From Moorena sp. SIOASIH (GTDB lineage Bacteria; Cyanobacteriota; Cyanobacteriia; Cyanobacteriales; Coleofasciculaceae): DNA of 64,000 nucleotides. The position numbers and the translations under genes are program-made. Under the pieces are notes generated by a model, which was not told the origin of the DNA, did no database searches, and saw only the letters and a list, made by a program, of their open reading frames with translations. Below are positions 35,670-45,639 of this stretch, one piece after another; the first letter of the stretch is position 1; each line of letters starts with the position of its first letter. The DNA lies in assembly GCF_010671925.1 (NCBI RefSeq), contig NZ_JAAHIH010000010.1, forward strand, positions 62,001-126,000. Direction: 5' to 3'.

Positions 35670-35988
35670 TTGGGGTCAGAGGAATGAAGAATTAAGAATG
35701 AAGAATGAAGAATGAAGAATTAAGAACTAAGAATTAAGAATTAAGAATTAAGAATTAAGAATTAAGAATTAAGAATTAAGAATTAAAAATGAATAATAAA
35801 GAATTTAAAATTATACCTTCGCCGATTATAAATTCTGAATTCTACATTCTGAATTCTACATTCTGAATTCTACATTCTGAATTCTACATTCTGAATTCTA
35901 CATTCTCAATTCTACATTCTCAATTTTGCATTACCCACTCTAGCAGCTATAGATGGCACTGCTTTTGGATACTACACCTAACGGGATT
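35670..35988. repeat. AAGAATTA and GAATTCTACATTCT arrays
   Basis: 35682-35786 repeats GAATTAA/GAATGAA words; 35828-35928 repeats an approximately 14-bp GAATTCTACATTCT unit. The two arrays read in opposite orientations and could form a hairpin. No coding sequence. Confidence 0.85.
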
Positions 35989-36873
35989 TTACTTATCCCT
36001 AAACTGGTTCAACCAATTGGTCAAATCCACCTCGGTTTGAAAATCTAACAATGCTTCTCCTAAATCTTCCAACTGGTCAAAGGATAATTCCTCAATTTGA
36101 TTTTGTAATTGGGGATTTATCTCACCTAGGCGACGGTTAATTAGACGGATAATTAAATTAAATTCATTGCGCTTTCCTTGTTCTAATCCTTGTTCTAATC
36201 CTTGTTTTAATCCCTGTTCTAATCCCTGTTCTAATCCTTGGCGAATAATTCGTTGATAAACTACTGATTCTTGCATCATATCCTCCCGAAAATAGGCTTG
36301 AATTAACTGCTCATCAAATTTCACCCCAGCCAACAGTTGCACGCAAGCAGATAGGTTACGCTGCTGTTGTCTATCTTCAATCATATCGATTTTGGCTGCT
36401 ACCTGAGATAGCAATGTTTCTGGCACTTCTGCTTGTGCTAACACAGCCAAGGGTAGTAACCCCGGCGTTGTGAGTAATGCTTGTGGATCACATTCCCAAA
36501 TCCGAATCACCCGGTAGCGGAAGGATAGGTTCCTCTCGGTAAATTGATTCACAAATACTCCCGCTAATCGGCTTGGTTTCAGGAAAATTATTACTTGCTC
36601 AATATCACAGCGATACTGCCGATACAACCTTACCCAATAATCCAGCATCCGCAGGGGTAAAGGAGGTTCAGATTGGGGTAGGGTTTGAAATTCCAAATGC
36701 AAAATAGCATCAGCAACCCGCACAAAAAACAAGGCATCTGCTCGAATTGGCTCTGTGCTCAATTCGGTGTTGAGAATTTCGATATCCTCTGCTGGTTGCT
36801 GGTTCCACAACCAACGGGTAAAGGCTTGGGGATATTGTTCAACTAAATATTTCAGGGTACTGTCGTAAGTCAT
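35989..36873 (-). CDS. Rpn/DUF4351-family PD-(D/E)XK nuclease-like protein
   Basis: 294 residues. N-terminal STLKYLVEQYPQAFTRWLW and the core TEPIRADALFFV...AILHLEFQT (about 41-65) carry the Asp and Glu-x-Gln of the PD-(D/E)XK nuclease fold used by Rpn (recombination-promoting nuclease) proteins. Residues about 211-235 repeat GLEQGLEQGLKQ, a linker that shrinks and grows between copies. The C-terminal DUF4351 (NEFNLIIRLINRRLGEINPQL ... LEDLGEALLDF) is complete. Rpn proteins cut DNA and are linked to horizontal transfer and phage interference. A truncated relative follows at 37361. Confidence 0.87.
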   Translation of the reverse strand: MTYDSTLKYLVEQYPQAFTRWLWNQQPAEDIEILNTELSTEPIRADALFFVRVADAILHLEFQTLPQSEPPLPLRMLDYWVRLYRQYRCDIEQVIIFLKPSRLAGVFVNQFTERNLSFRYRVIRIWECDPQALLTTPGLLPLAVLAQAEVPETLLSQVAAKIDMIEDRQQQRNLSACVQLLAGVKFDEQLIQAYFREDMMQESVVYQRIIRQGLEQGLEQGLKQGLEQGLEQGKRNEFNLIIRLINRRLGEINPQLQNQIEELSFDQLEDLGEALLDFQTEVDLTNWLNQFRDK

Positions 36874-37360
36874 TACACATCTGATCTAACTAAGTCAATT
36901 CTGGTTAACTAATCGAAAAGAGGGTTAAGAGCTACAAATTCGACGACTCGAACCTATCCCAAATTATCTTCTTAAAACCCAGGGAAAGGTATGTCGGAAA
37001 TATCGACCACTTAACTAACTCTTTAAATCCCGAGGAAATCCTGACAATAATCAACGTTAATTATGGGTAAAAAAACTAGAAATACTTCTAGCTTTTGTTT
37101 GGTACTATTTTTATATTTTATCACAAAAATTAGCAATAATATTAGTCTGTATTTATTTAAAATATTTAATATTTTTAGCTACAATTGGGACTTATTTACT
37201 TCAGTTAAATCTATAGATCCCCCCTAACCCCCCTTAAAAAAGGGGGGAACAGGAATTGGATGGGATTTTGAGCAATATTATTATAGTGGGTAAGGCAAAT
37301 CCAAACCCACTCAATCAGCTCTAGATTGCACTGCTTTTGGATACTAAACCTAACGGGATT
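36874..37360. other. AT-rich intergenic region with one C/G-run hairpin
   Basis: The only structure is a hairpin with arms CCCCCC (37228-37233) and GGGGGG (37242-37247) separated by TTAAAAAA. 37306-37360 duplicates the 3' flank of the Rpn gene (TGCACTGCTTTTGGATACTA...). Otherwise nothing is recognised. Confidence 0.6.
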
Positions 37361-37630
37361 TTACTTATCCCCAAACTGGTGCAACCAATTGGTCAAATCC
37401 ACCTCGGCTTCAAAATCTAACAACGCTTCTCCTAAATCCTCTAACTGCTCAAAGGATAATTCCTCAATTTGATTTTGTAATTGGGGATTTATCTCACCTA
37501 TGCGACGGTTTAGTAGACGGATAATTAAATTAAGTTCATTGCGCTTTCCTTCTTCTAATCCTTGACGAATAATCCGTTGATAAACTACTGACTCTTGCAT
37601 CAGATCCTCCCGAAAATAGGCTTGAATTAA
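37361..37630 (-). pseudogene. Truncated Rpn/DUF4351 copy (C-terminal part only)
   Basis: The last 79 codons and about 30 bp upstream are nearly identical to the 3' part of the gene at 35989-36873, including its 3' flank. The nuclease domain is absent: similarity ends at about 37630 in an AATTTAGAATGAAG repeat array. The GLEQG repeat is reduced to GLEEGK. An ATG gives a possible DUF4351-only peptide, but it is best read as a decayed duplicate. Confidence 0.85.
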
Positions 37631-38196
37631 ATTAAGAATTTAGAATGAAGAATTTAGAATGAAGAATTTAGAATGAAGAATTTAGAATGAAGAATTTATA
37701 GCAACTGAAGTATAGTTTAGGACAAAGTAAGCATTCAGCCGTCAGCCGTCAGCCGTCAGCCTTGTGGCACAGGCTTCGACGCTGGGAGGTAACTCAGCAT
37801 TATTCCAATGCTTACTTGTTTTATTCCAATGCTGATAGCTGATAGCTGATAGCTGATAGCTGAATGCTTACAGGACAAAGTATTTTCCTTGAAAGGGAGC
37901 AGAAATATTATGTGTTAAGCTTTACTTCGACTGCTATACCTTCTATCTTATATCTTCTACCTTCTATCTTAGAAATTTTACATTATATAGCGCTACGCGC
38001 AAGGCAAGAGGCAAGAGGCAAAAGGCAAAAGTTGAATAAAACAGCTTTTCAGCTTGTATCAATGTCCTAACTTTAATGCGTAGTGCTATACCTTGTTAAT
38101 TCTTAATTCTAAATTCTAAATTCTTAATTCTAAATTCTAAATTCTTAATTCTTAATTCTCAATTCTTAATTCTTAATTCTACATTCTATATACTGA
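37631..38196. repeat. Mosaic of short tandem repeats
   Basis: 37631-37699 AATTTAGAATGAAG; 37735-37764 CAGCCGT; 37831-37865 GCTGATA; 38093-38186 AATTCTTAATTCTA. A piece of the GGCACAGGCTTCGACGCT element is at 37760-37785. A further word, GCATTCAGCCGTCAGC, is shared with 45.3 and 51.5 kb. No gene. Confidence 0.85.
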
Positions 38197-41100
38197 TTAC
38201 TGTGACAAATCATCCCGCAATCTTTCCAGATTCTTACGAAAGGTTACAGTATTAGGATGATTTGACCCTAACTTCCGTTCTGCAATCTCCAAAGCCTGGA
38301 CATAAAGGGGTTCCGCTTCATGGTAACGCCCCTGAGCATGGTAGAGAAATGCCAGGTTGTGGAGACTACTGGCTACATGGGGATGGTCTTGACCCAGCAG
38401 CTGCTTATATATCTTCAATGCCTGCACCAAGAGGGGTTCGGTCTGATCGTAGTGCCCCATTGACCTGTAGAGTAATGCCAGGTTGTTGAGACTTTGGGCT
38501 ACATCGGGATGGTTCTCACCCAACAGCTGCTTTCTGATCTCCAATGCCTGGACATAGAGAGGTTCCGCTTCATGGTAAAGCCCCTGATTATAGTAGAGTC
38601 CAGCCAGGTTGTTGAGACTGGATGCTACATCAGGATGGTTCTCACCCAACAGCTGCTTTCTGATCTCCAATGCCTGGACATAGAGGGGTTCTACCTGATC
38701 ATACTGCCCCATTGAGTAGTAGAGTACTGCCAGGTTGTTGAGACTTTGGGCTACATCGGGATGGTTCTCACCCAACAGCTGCTTTCTGATCTCCAATGCC
38801 TGGACATAGAGGGGTTCTGCCTCAGGGTATCGCCCCTGAGCTTCGTAGAGTCTACCCAGGTTGTTGAGACTGGATGCTACATCAGGATGCTCCTCCCCCA
38901 GCAGCTGCTTTGTCATATTCAATATCTGGACAAAGAGGGGTTTTGCCTGATCATAGCGCCCCATTGAGTAGTAGAGTGCTGCCAGGTTGTTGAGACTGTC
39001 GGCCACATCGGGATGGTTCTCACCTAGCCAGTGTTTTCTGATCTCCAATGCCTTCGTATAGAGGGGTTCTGCCTGATCGTAGCGCCCCATTAACAAGTAG
39101 AGTGATGCCAGGTTATTGATACTGGTGGCTACATCGGGATGGTTCTCACACAGCCAGTGTTTTCTGATCTCCAAAGCCTTGACAAAGAGGGGTTCTGCCT
39201 CATGGCAGCGCCCCTGATTATAGTAGAGTCCAGCCAGGTTGTTGAGACTTTGAGCCACATCGGGATGGTAGTGACCCAGCAGCTGCATTCTCATCTCCAA
39301 AGCCTGAACTAAAAGGGGTTCGGCTTGATCATAGCGCCCCATTGAGTAGTAGAGTCCAGCCAGGTTGTTGAGACTGGTGGCTACATCGGGATTCTCCTCC
39401 CCTAGGCGAATTCTAGTTATCTCTAAACATTGCTCATACCACAGTTCAGCCTGGTCATAGATACCTTGACCTTTATAGAATCTTCCTAAGCCAAAAAAGG
39501 GCAATGGTGAATCTTCATCCCTGAGCCAGTCAGTTAGGACTGTGGCAACTTCCGCTAAATGAGGGATGGCGGGTCTAACTGCTGCAATAATTTCTTTAGT
39601 TGGTGTATCAGGAATTTCTTTTGCCTTAGCCACCATTGCCTGACAAAAGCTTTCCTTGTAGCTATCGGCCTCTGGTAATTGAGCCAGCTTGGTCAGGAAA
39701 AATTCTCGAATTAGTGGATGGAGTTGATAGGTTTGCTGTTCAGTCAGTTGCAATAGGTTCAGTTTCAGTAAACTGCGATTGGCCGTAGGCCACGCTTCGC
39801 GAACGCGTAATTCTTCCAATTCTTCTTGTGCTTCTTCCCAGTCATCCTCATCTTCAGTTTCGATAATACACTTCTCTACCAGTGACCACTCAAAAGGAGC
39901 TTGAGCAAACAGACTCAAACGACATCCCAACTGTTGGGCTTCTGGACAATCGTTCAAATCTTCCCAGGATAACTCAAAGGCTGCTGCTACTCCCAACTGG
40001 GCTGTAATTGCCCCTTCTTCTGTGGGATCAAGTAATGCCTTAGCTGCTAATTTCTTTTTCTCTAAACGTTTCTGAACTTTAGCAATGGTTAAGGTCGGAT
40101 GTTCGTCAAGATATCGTCCGACTAACTCCAAACCCAAAGGCAAATACCCCAACCATTTACATAACGCTTCTGCTTCGTTTAGTTCTTTATCAATGCGCTC
40201 TTGTCCAACAAGCTTACCTAATAACTCTAATGCTGCTTCTGGGGATAGTACATCCAAGTCAATTCGTCGGTAAGAAGCCCCTGGACGCTGACGACTGGTG
40301 ACCAGTACTTTGAACCGGGATTCAGCTGGAGGCAAATAGGGTTTAATTCTCTGTTTGTAGTCATTGCTGAAAGAAGCGACATCATCCAGCACGATCAATA
40401 CTGTTCCTTCTGGCCAATTTCTCCAGCAGTATCTTACCTGCTCGTTGAACTCTAGTTCATCTGGAATGGTTAATCCTAATTCCGTACGCCCAAAACTAAC
40501 AACTTGAGTCCCCAGATCTAGCCCGCGCACTGGAAACCAGCACCTACCACCAGGGTAGTTATCCTGATATCTCAAAGCATATTGTAGAGCTAACTCGGTT
40601 TTGCCCACACCGCCCATTCCGGCAATGGCACAAATTGCTAATATATCGGTTTTTTGAAGTTCCTGATGGAGCTGCTTAAGTTGATCGTCTCTACCGACAA
40701 AGTAGGGAGTGCCACTATTGATACTAATGTTAGTCGGGGAATTTAACGTTATCTGTTTTTTTGTGAGGCATTCCTCAATAAATTTATTGACACCAAGATA
40801 GACCAAACTGTTTTGAGACTCTGGTTTGCATAGGTCAATATGGTGCTTTGGTATAGCAACGGGCTTCACTCCTTCAATGCCTGGGTTGGCACTATCTTCG
40901 TTTACAACCAAAATCCCTTGTACAGGCTGGGTTTCATAATAGACTTTTGTGGCAATTCCTAGACTCCTAACATTTTCTCTATACCACTCATTTAATTCCC
41001 GTAACTGAGGGTGATGAGATTTTAGTTCCTCCACACTTACAGTCGTTCGTGCTAAAACACCAATATTATTAATTAATTTAGCGAGATGAGTCCCAGTGTG

Positions 41101-41529
41101 GGGAGTAGCCAGAAATACTATCCCTTTAGTCTGCTCAATAATCCCTTTATAGTCATCAAAATTATTAGCACTACGAAGCATCTTTTTGACTAAAAGCCCG
41201 CCCATACTATGAGTAATAAATATTAATGGACGCTTACCTAGATTGCAGCTGTGTAACCAATCTAATAAATTACTAGCAAGATCGAAAAGGGGCATACTGC
41301 TGTTGCTTTGCCAGTTTGTTGCTTTCGCGTCATACCCAAAAGACCAGATGTTAAGGCATAGTTGCTCTTGTCCTAGCCAAACTAGCCAAAAATTATCATC
41401 ATTCATTGGGTTCTGGGGATGCCACGTGCCTCTAGCTTCACCTCCCAATCCGTGAACAAACACCACATCCATACTGGCTTCTGAGTCCTCGCACCCTGAG
41501 ATTTTGATCAATCCCCTGGAATCGCTCAC
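38197..41529 (-). CDS. NLR-like STAND protein: alpha/beta hydrolase, NB-ARC, TPR repeats
   Basis: 1110 residues. The start is best placed at GTG 41529, with GGAGG seven bases upstream; TTG at 41532 is an alternative. Order: alpha/beta hydrolase domain (about 20-250) with VFVHGLGG, nucleophile Ser108 in THSMGG and a late His (KHHIDLCK); NB-ARC ATPase from about residue 275, Walker A GMGGVGKTE (304-312), TSRQRPG sensor and LPLGLEL; then ten 42-residue TPR/kinesin-light-chain-like repeats (SLNNLAGLYY...ALEIRKQLLGENHPDVA). Such architectures are predicted bacterial NLRs that sense invasion through the repeats and fire a hydrolase effector. The repeats are nearly identical at DNA level, suggesting recent expansion. 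Flanked by AATTCTT arrays on both sides. Confidence 0.9.
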   Translation of the reverse strand: MSDSRGLIKISGCEDSEASMDVVFVHGLGGEARGTWHPQNPMNDDNFWLVWLGQEQLCLNIWSFGYDAKATNWQSNSSMPLFDLASNLLDWLHSCNLGKRPLIFITHSMGGLLVKKMLRSANNFDDYKGIIEQTKGIVFLATPHTGTHLAKLINNIGVLARTTVSVEELKSHHPQLRELNEWYRENVRSLGIATKVYYETQPVQGILVVNEDSANPGIEGVKPVAIPKHHIDLCKPESQNSLVYLGVNKFIEECLTKKQITLNSPTNISINSGTPYFVGRDDQLKQLHQELQKTDILAICAIAGMGGVGKTELALQYALRYQDNYPGGRCWFPVRGLDLGTQVVSFGRTELGLTIPDELEFNEQVRYCWRNWPEGTVLIVLDDVASFSNDYKQRIKPYLPPAESRFKVLVTSRQRPGASYRRIDLDVLSPEAALELLGKLVGQERIDKELNEAEALCKWLGYLPLGLELVGRYLDEHPTLTIAKVQKRLEKKKLAAKALLDPTEEGAITAQLGVAAAFELSWEDLNDCPEAQQLGCRLSLFAQAPFEWSLVEKCIIETEDEDDWEEAQEELEELRVREAWPTANRSLLKLNLLQLTEQQTYQLHPLIREFFLTKLAQLPEADSYKESFCQAMVAKAKEIPDTPTKEIIAAVRPAIPHLAEVATVLTDWLRDEDSPLPFFGLGRFYKGQGIYDQAELWYEQCLEITRIRLGEENPDVATSLNNLAGLYYSMGRYDQAEPLLVQALEMRMQLLGHYHPDVAQSLNNLAGLYYNQGRCHEAEPLFVKALEIRKHWLCENHPDVATSINNLASLYLLMGRYDQAEPLYTKALEIRKHWLGENHPDVADSLNNLAALYYSMGRYDQAKPLFVQILNMTKQLLGEEHPDVASSLNNLGRLYEAQGRYPEAEPLYVQALEIRKQLLGENHPDVAQSLNNLAVLYYSMGQYDQVEPLYVQALEIRKQLLGENHPDVASSLNNLAGLYYNQGLYHEAEPLYVQALEIRKQLLGENHPDVAQSLNNLALLYRSMGHYDQTEPLLVQALKIYKQLLGQDHPHVASSLHNLAFLYHAQGRYHEAEPLYVQALEIAERKLGSNHPNTVTFRKNLERLRDDLSQ

Positions 41530-42235
41530 CAATTATCCTCCAGTTAACTCTATAGCCTTAACCAGTAGATACAGATAACCCTATTTTTATTTATTCTAAT
41601 ACAAAAAAATCCAGGGAATAGGGAGCAGGGAGTAGGGAACAGGGAACAGGGAACAGGGAACAGGGAACAGGGAACAGGGAACAGGGAACAGGGTAAAAAG
41701 TGATCACAATTCATTTTATATACCATTTTAGATACCTATAACAATTTATCGGATATATTTGAGTTTTTAATTTACTGTTTACAAGGCTATCAGTGAATTA
41801 AATTTACGAAAACAACGAACGCTAATATTTTTATTATGTCCCCTGTTTGCGATTCTAACTTCTAACTTCTAACTTCTAACTTCTAACTTCTAACTTATAA
41901 CTTCTACTTGGTGGTGCGTTACGGGGCGGGCTATCCCAATACTGACTACGAAGTGGAAAATTAGGGCTCGCCCGCCCCTAACGCACCCTACGCACTTAAT
42001 TCTTAATTCTTAATTCTTAATTCTTAATTCTTAATTCTTAATTCTTAATTATTCATTCTTAATTCTTAATTCTTAATTCTTAATTCTTAATTCTACATTC
42101 TTAATTCTACATTCTTAATTCTACATTATTAATTTTCTTCCATTACCCCTCCAAAAAAAAATTCTAAAAACCCTTGACAATTAAATTTGTAATCGTTATG
42201 ATTATTATTGTAAACTTCAAAAGCAATTTTGAACT
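41530..42235. repeat. Repeat arrays and a GGTGCGTTA palindromic element
   Basis: 41608-41694 AACAGGG array; 41855-41905 TAACTTC array; 41913-41987 an element with roughly 18-bp inverted ends (GGTGCGTTACGGGGCGGGC against GCCCGCCCCTAACGCACC, one extra base); 41997-42132 AATTCTT array. The minus-strand promoter of the STAND gene should lie in 41533-41600. No gene. Confidence 0.8.
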
Positions 42236-42490
42236 ATGTCTGACAACTTTCGCCCGGATCCAGAAAACAATCCTGAGGATATCACTCCTAGTAATACTCC
42301 TCAGGAACCTTCCCCAAAAAAATACCCCATTAAGCACATTCTCAAGGGGTCCCGTCGGGCAATAACCAATACCATGCATACCCTTTATGCACGGGGTTAC
42401 GCCGAAATCTCGGAGTGGAGCCCCCTTCAGCCGACTGGAATTCCTGGCGAATTCATCACCATGATGACCAAGTATTTAAATTTGGGTTAA
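42236..42490 (+). CDS. Small conserved-looking soluble protein, unknown
   Basis: 84 residues with a clear ATG and normal codon use, in contrast to the repeat arrays on both sides. The N-terminal 30 residues are Pro/Asn-rich; the rest (KHILKGSRRAITNTMHTLYARGYAEISEWSPLQPTG) looks folded and is followed by GEFITMMTKYLNLG. I do not know the family. A T-tract terminator 130 bp downstream fits transcription on this strand. Confidence 0.7.
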   Translation: MSDNFRPDPENNPEDITPSNTPQEPSPKKYPIKHILKGSRRAITNTMHTLYARGYAEISEWSPLQPTGIPGEFITMMTKYLNLG

Positions 42491-42621
42491 ACTATTAAAT
42501 TACAGGGGGGGTAACCCCCCTGGCCAAAGCATCAGTTTTGTTCGCGTAGCGTGACCTTTGGTCAATCCTATGGGATCATTTCTGGATTGGTTTAGAAAGT
42601 TGAGGCATAACTAAAAACTCC

Positions 42622-42657
42622 TAGCCGTGGAAGGTATTTCTGCGGCTATTTTTTTTT
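42622..42657 (+). terminator. Rho-independent terminator
   Basis: Stem TAGCCG (42622-42627) / CGGCTA (42643-42648) followed by nine T residues. Another hairpin, GGGGGG-TAA-CCCCCC, lies at 42505-42521, just after the stop of the gene at 42236-42490; the T-tracted one is the better terminator for that gene. Confidence 0.75.
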
Positions 42658-42662
42658 GAGGT

Positions 42663-43228
42663 AGAATTAAGAATGTAGAATTAAGAATGTAGAATTAAGA
42701 ATGTAGAATTAAGAATGTAGAATTAAGAATGTAGAATTAAGAATGTAGAATTAAGAATGTAGAATTAAGAATGTAGAATTAAGAATGCAAAATGTATAAT
42801 CTAGAAGGTATAGCAACCGAAGTATAGTTTAGGACAGAGTATTTTGGTTGAAAGGGAGCAGGGAGTAGGGAGCAGGGAGCAGAAATATGTCTTAAGCTTT
42901 ACTTCGACTGCTATAGAATCTAAATTAAAAATTAAAAATTCTAAATTAAGAATGTAGAATGAAGAATGAAGAATGAAAAATGAAGAATGAAGAATGAAGA
43001 ATGAAGAATGAAGAATGAACTAATTCTAAATTCTAAATTCTAAATTCTAAATTCTAAATTCTAAATTCTAAATTCTAAATTCTAAATTCTTAATTCTTAA
43101 TTCTTAATTCTTAATTCTTAATTCTAAATTCTAAATTCTTAATTCTTAATTCTTAATTCTTAATTCTTAATTCTTAATTCTAAATTCTAGATTCTAAATT
43201 CTAAATTCTAAATTCTGAATTCTAAATT
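42663..43228. repeat. About 560 bp of AGAATTAAGAATGT, GAATGAA and AATTCTAA arrays
   Basis: 42663-42790 repeats TAGAATTAAGAATG; 42950-43018 GAATGAA; 43020-43225 AATTCTAA/AATTCTTA. The two outer groups are reverse complements and could pair. Between them, 42805-42915 duplicates a GTATAGTTTAGGACA-containing segment also found at 37700-37930. No gene. Confidence 0.9.
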
Positions 43229-44551
43229 CTACCAGACCCTACCTGAGTTTATAGGTTGACTGAGGGTTCCAGGCCCAGAGGCAGTAGTTGACTTTAAAAC
43301 TGCGATCGCTTTTCCGTATTGAGGATCCTTGCTAGTGGCACGCCATCCCGGTTGACTAGATAGCAGTTTCCGTTGCTCAAGGGTCAACTCTTGGCGAATA
43401 TCGGGCACAATTCCTTTCAAACTAATATCTTCACCACTGGGTAGGTAGTAACGAGAGACAGTCACTGTTAAACCCGAACCATCGGATAAGGCATGGACAG
43501 ACTGGACAGCGGCTTTACCAAAGGTGCGAGAACCGATAACAGTAGCGCGTTTGTTATCTTTGAGAGCACCAGTTAGAATCTCACTAGCACTAGCAGAGTT
43601 ACCATCCACTAGAATTGCTAAGGGCAGTTGGGTCAAGGCGGTTCGATTAGCCGTGTATGCCTGTTTGCCACCGATCCGGTCTATAGTGCTAACAATTTCT
43701 CCCTCTTGCATCCACATCCGGGCAATTTCAATACTGGAAAAAAGTAATCCTCCTGGATTCCCTCGCAGATCTAGGACATAAGCATTCACCTTCTGCTGAT
43801 TTAGGTTGCTAATTGCCCGTTGCATTTGTTCAGCTGCATGGGAACTAAATTCATTTAAGCTAATATAACCCACTCGCAGATTCCCTTCTTGCTTGACGCT
43901 GTAACGAACAGAGGGGATTTCTATCTGAGCTCGGGTTAGTTGTATCTCAAAGATGCCCTGTCCTGGTCGAGCAATCCGCAGAGTGACTGATGTTCCCACT
44001 TTACCCCGGATTAGTCCCGACGCATCTTCGAGACTTAACCCTTTGGTAGATTTGCTATCTACAGCTAAAATCCTATCCCCAGCTTGAATACCTGCCTTAA
44101 ACGCTGGAGAATTTTCAATCGGTTCAATGATTAACGGGGTTTCGGTCTGCTTTTCTATTTCCATGCGAATACCCACACCAGACAGTTCACCAACGGTTTG
44201 GTTTGTCAAGGCTTGGAACTGTTCTGGCTCTAAAAAGCGGGTGTAGGGGTCTTGCAAACTTTCCAGGGCTTTCCTAATCGCTTTGTAGGCTTCTTCTTTT
44301 GAAGCGTAGTTTCTGCTCAGAAGTTCATGTCTAGTCGCGTGCCAGTCAACTTGGTTAAAGGTGTTATCGACATATGCCCGATTTACAGTTTGCCAAACTT
44401 CATCAACAATCGTTTTGGGGCTATCCTGAAATGCTACAACCACAGAGCTACCATTAATCGGTGTTGCCCAAGACCAAACTGCTGTGGTTGCGATCGCTCC
44501 AGTGAACAGAACACGTTTGAGTCGGGGGAAGTTTTTCAGGGATTGTCTCAT
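43229..44551 (-). CDS. Carboxyl-terminal processing protease (S41 family)
   Basis: 440 residues. Signal peptide at the N-terminus (RVLFTGAIATTAVWSWATP), then a helical region, a PDZ domain (about 110-200, GVGIRMEIEK ... AGDRILAVDSKSTKGLSLEDA), and the S41 catalytic core: GNPGGLL, DGNSASASEILTGAL (nucleophile Ser) and GSRTFGKAAVQ (general-base Lys). These periplasmic or lumenal enzymes trim protein C-termini; CtpA processes photosystem II D1. The YVDNTFNQVDW N-terminus is closer to the CtpB-type paralogues than to CtpA (from memory), so I give no symbol. Confidence 0.92.
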   Translation of the reverse strand: MRQSLKNFPRLKRVLFTGAIATTAVWSWATPINGSSVVVAFQDSPKTIVDEVWQTVNRAYVDNTFNQVDWHATRHELLSRNYASKEEAYKAIRKALESLQDPYTRFLEPEQFQALTNQTVGELSGVGIRMEIEKQTETPLIIEPIENSPAFKAGIQAGDRILAVDSKSTKGLSLEDASGLIRGKVGTSVTLRIARPGQGIFEIQLTRAQIEIPSVRYSVKQEGNLRVGYISLNEFSSHAAEQMQRAISNLNQQKVNAYVLDLRGNPGGLLFSSIEIARMWMQEGEIVSTIDRIGGKQAYTANRTALTQLPLAILVDGNSASASEILTGALKDNKRATVIGSRTFGKAAVQSVHALSDGSGLTVTVSRYYLPSGEDISLKGIVPDIRQELTLEQRKLLSSQPGWRATSKDPQYGKAIAVLKSTTASGPGTLSQPINSGRVW

Positions 44552-45116
44552 GGATATAAGGCGGCAAATTACTTAATTACTTAATCTATTTAGTTTTTTA
44601 TAATTATTGAGGTTTTTGTTGACCAGCTCTAGGATTGCCCATGGCTATGAGCTACTGATACTACTTAGCTATGACTACCAATCCTACTGATAATAATAAC
44701 TAAAAAAAATTATTTGATAGTTTTAGTTTGTGATATGATATAATAAAGAGATATTGCTATTCCTGCGGATGTCTAGTCAAAAACTACCGCAAACTTAGTC
44801 ACCAACTTTTAGTCACCAACTTTTAGTCACCAACTTTTAGTCACCAAGTTACTAAAGGGGCTATAGTTTTAATATACTATTTAATAGTCTAATTCTAATA
44901 TACTGAAATTCAGCAACGATAGCATACTGCCGTTGTGCCAGTTCCAAAACTGAACTGCTGTGGGTACACAAACTGCCATAGCGCTCTCAGAATAATCACT
45001 GATTTAGCGGCCAGCTCAGTTGCCAGCTCAGTGGCCAGTTCAGTTGCCAGTTACTGTCGGGAATCGGGAGTCGGGAGTCGGGAGTCGGGAATCGGGAATC
45101 GGGAGTCGGGAGTAGC
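44552..45116. repeat. Intergenic region with TAGTCACCAACTTT and GGGAGTC arrays
   Basis: 44797-44850 holds four copies of the 14-bp TAGTCACCAACTTT. 45001-45052 repeats CCAGTTCAGTTG-like words and 45057-45112 repeats GGGAGTC/GGGAATC. The intervening 44552-44796 is AT-rich and probably includes the promoter of the S41 protease; no gene. Confidence 0.8.
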
Positions 45117-45639
45117 TGTAGGGTGGGCAGTGGATCAGACAGATTCACCAAGCTTACCAATGCCCTTAGTAGGCACTGCCCACCTACGATTAACCACAAT
45201 GATCTCTAAGCACCAGCAACAGCCGGGAGCAAGTTCCTGTAGGGTGGGCAGTGGATCAGACAGATTCACCAAGCTTACCAATCCCGTAGGTAAGCACTGC
45301 CCACCTAAGATTTAAGCATTCAGCCGTCAGCTGTCAGCCCTCAGCTAAGGCCAAATGCCTGTGGCCACGCTACGGTAATGGCCACGCTACGGGAATGGAT
45401 CACCCTACACCGAACAGCAGACTTAACTCAGATTAAATGAATGGTTACCTGTTTTCTTGATGCAATAGCGAGTGGGGTAAACCCTCGCAGGTCGGCGCTG
45501 TATCCCTTATTCAAAAGCTGTTCGGTGTAGCGTGGCACAGGCTTCTAGCGTAGCGTGGCACAGGCTTCGACGCTGTGGTAACCCATAAGCTGATACGCGA
45601 CACGCTGATAGCTTACCCTACGATTAACCACAATGATCT
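45117..45639. repeat. Two copies of a GGGTGGGCAGTG palindromic element and a duplicated gene end
   Basis: At 45117-45186 and 45238-45306 are two near-identical elements with ends GTAGGGTGGGCAGTG and CACTGCCCACC. Between them, 45183-45225 duplicates the 3' end and downstream of the moaD-like gene (45618-45655). The remainder contains CGCTACG palindromes at 45355-45405 and 45518-45575 and, at 45457-45479, a reverse copy of a CACTCGCTATTGCATCAAG word. Confidence 0.8.

Noticed and set aside
44935..45315. 126-codon plus-strand ORF
   Set aside because: Spans GGGAGTC repeats and two copies of the GGGTGGGCAGTG palindrome.
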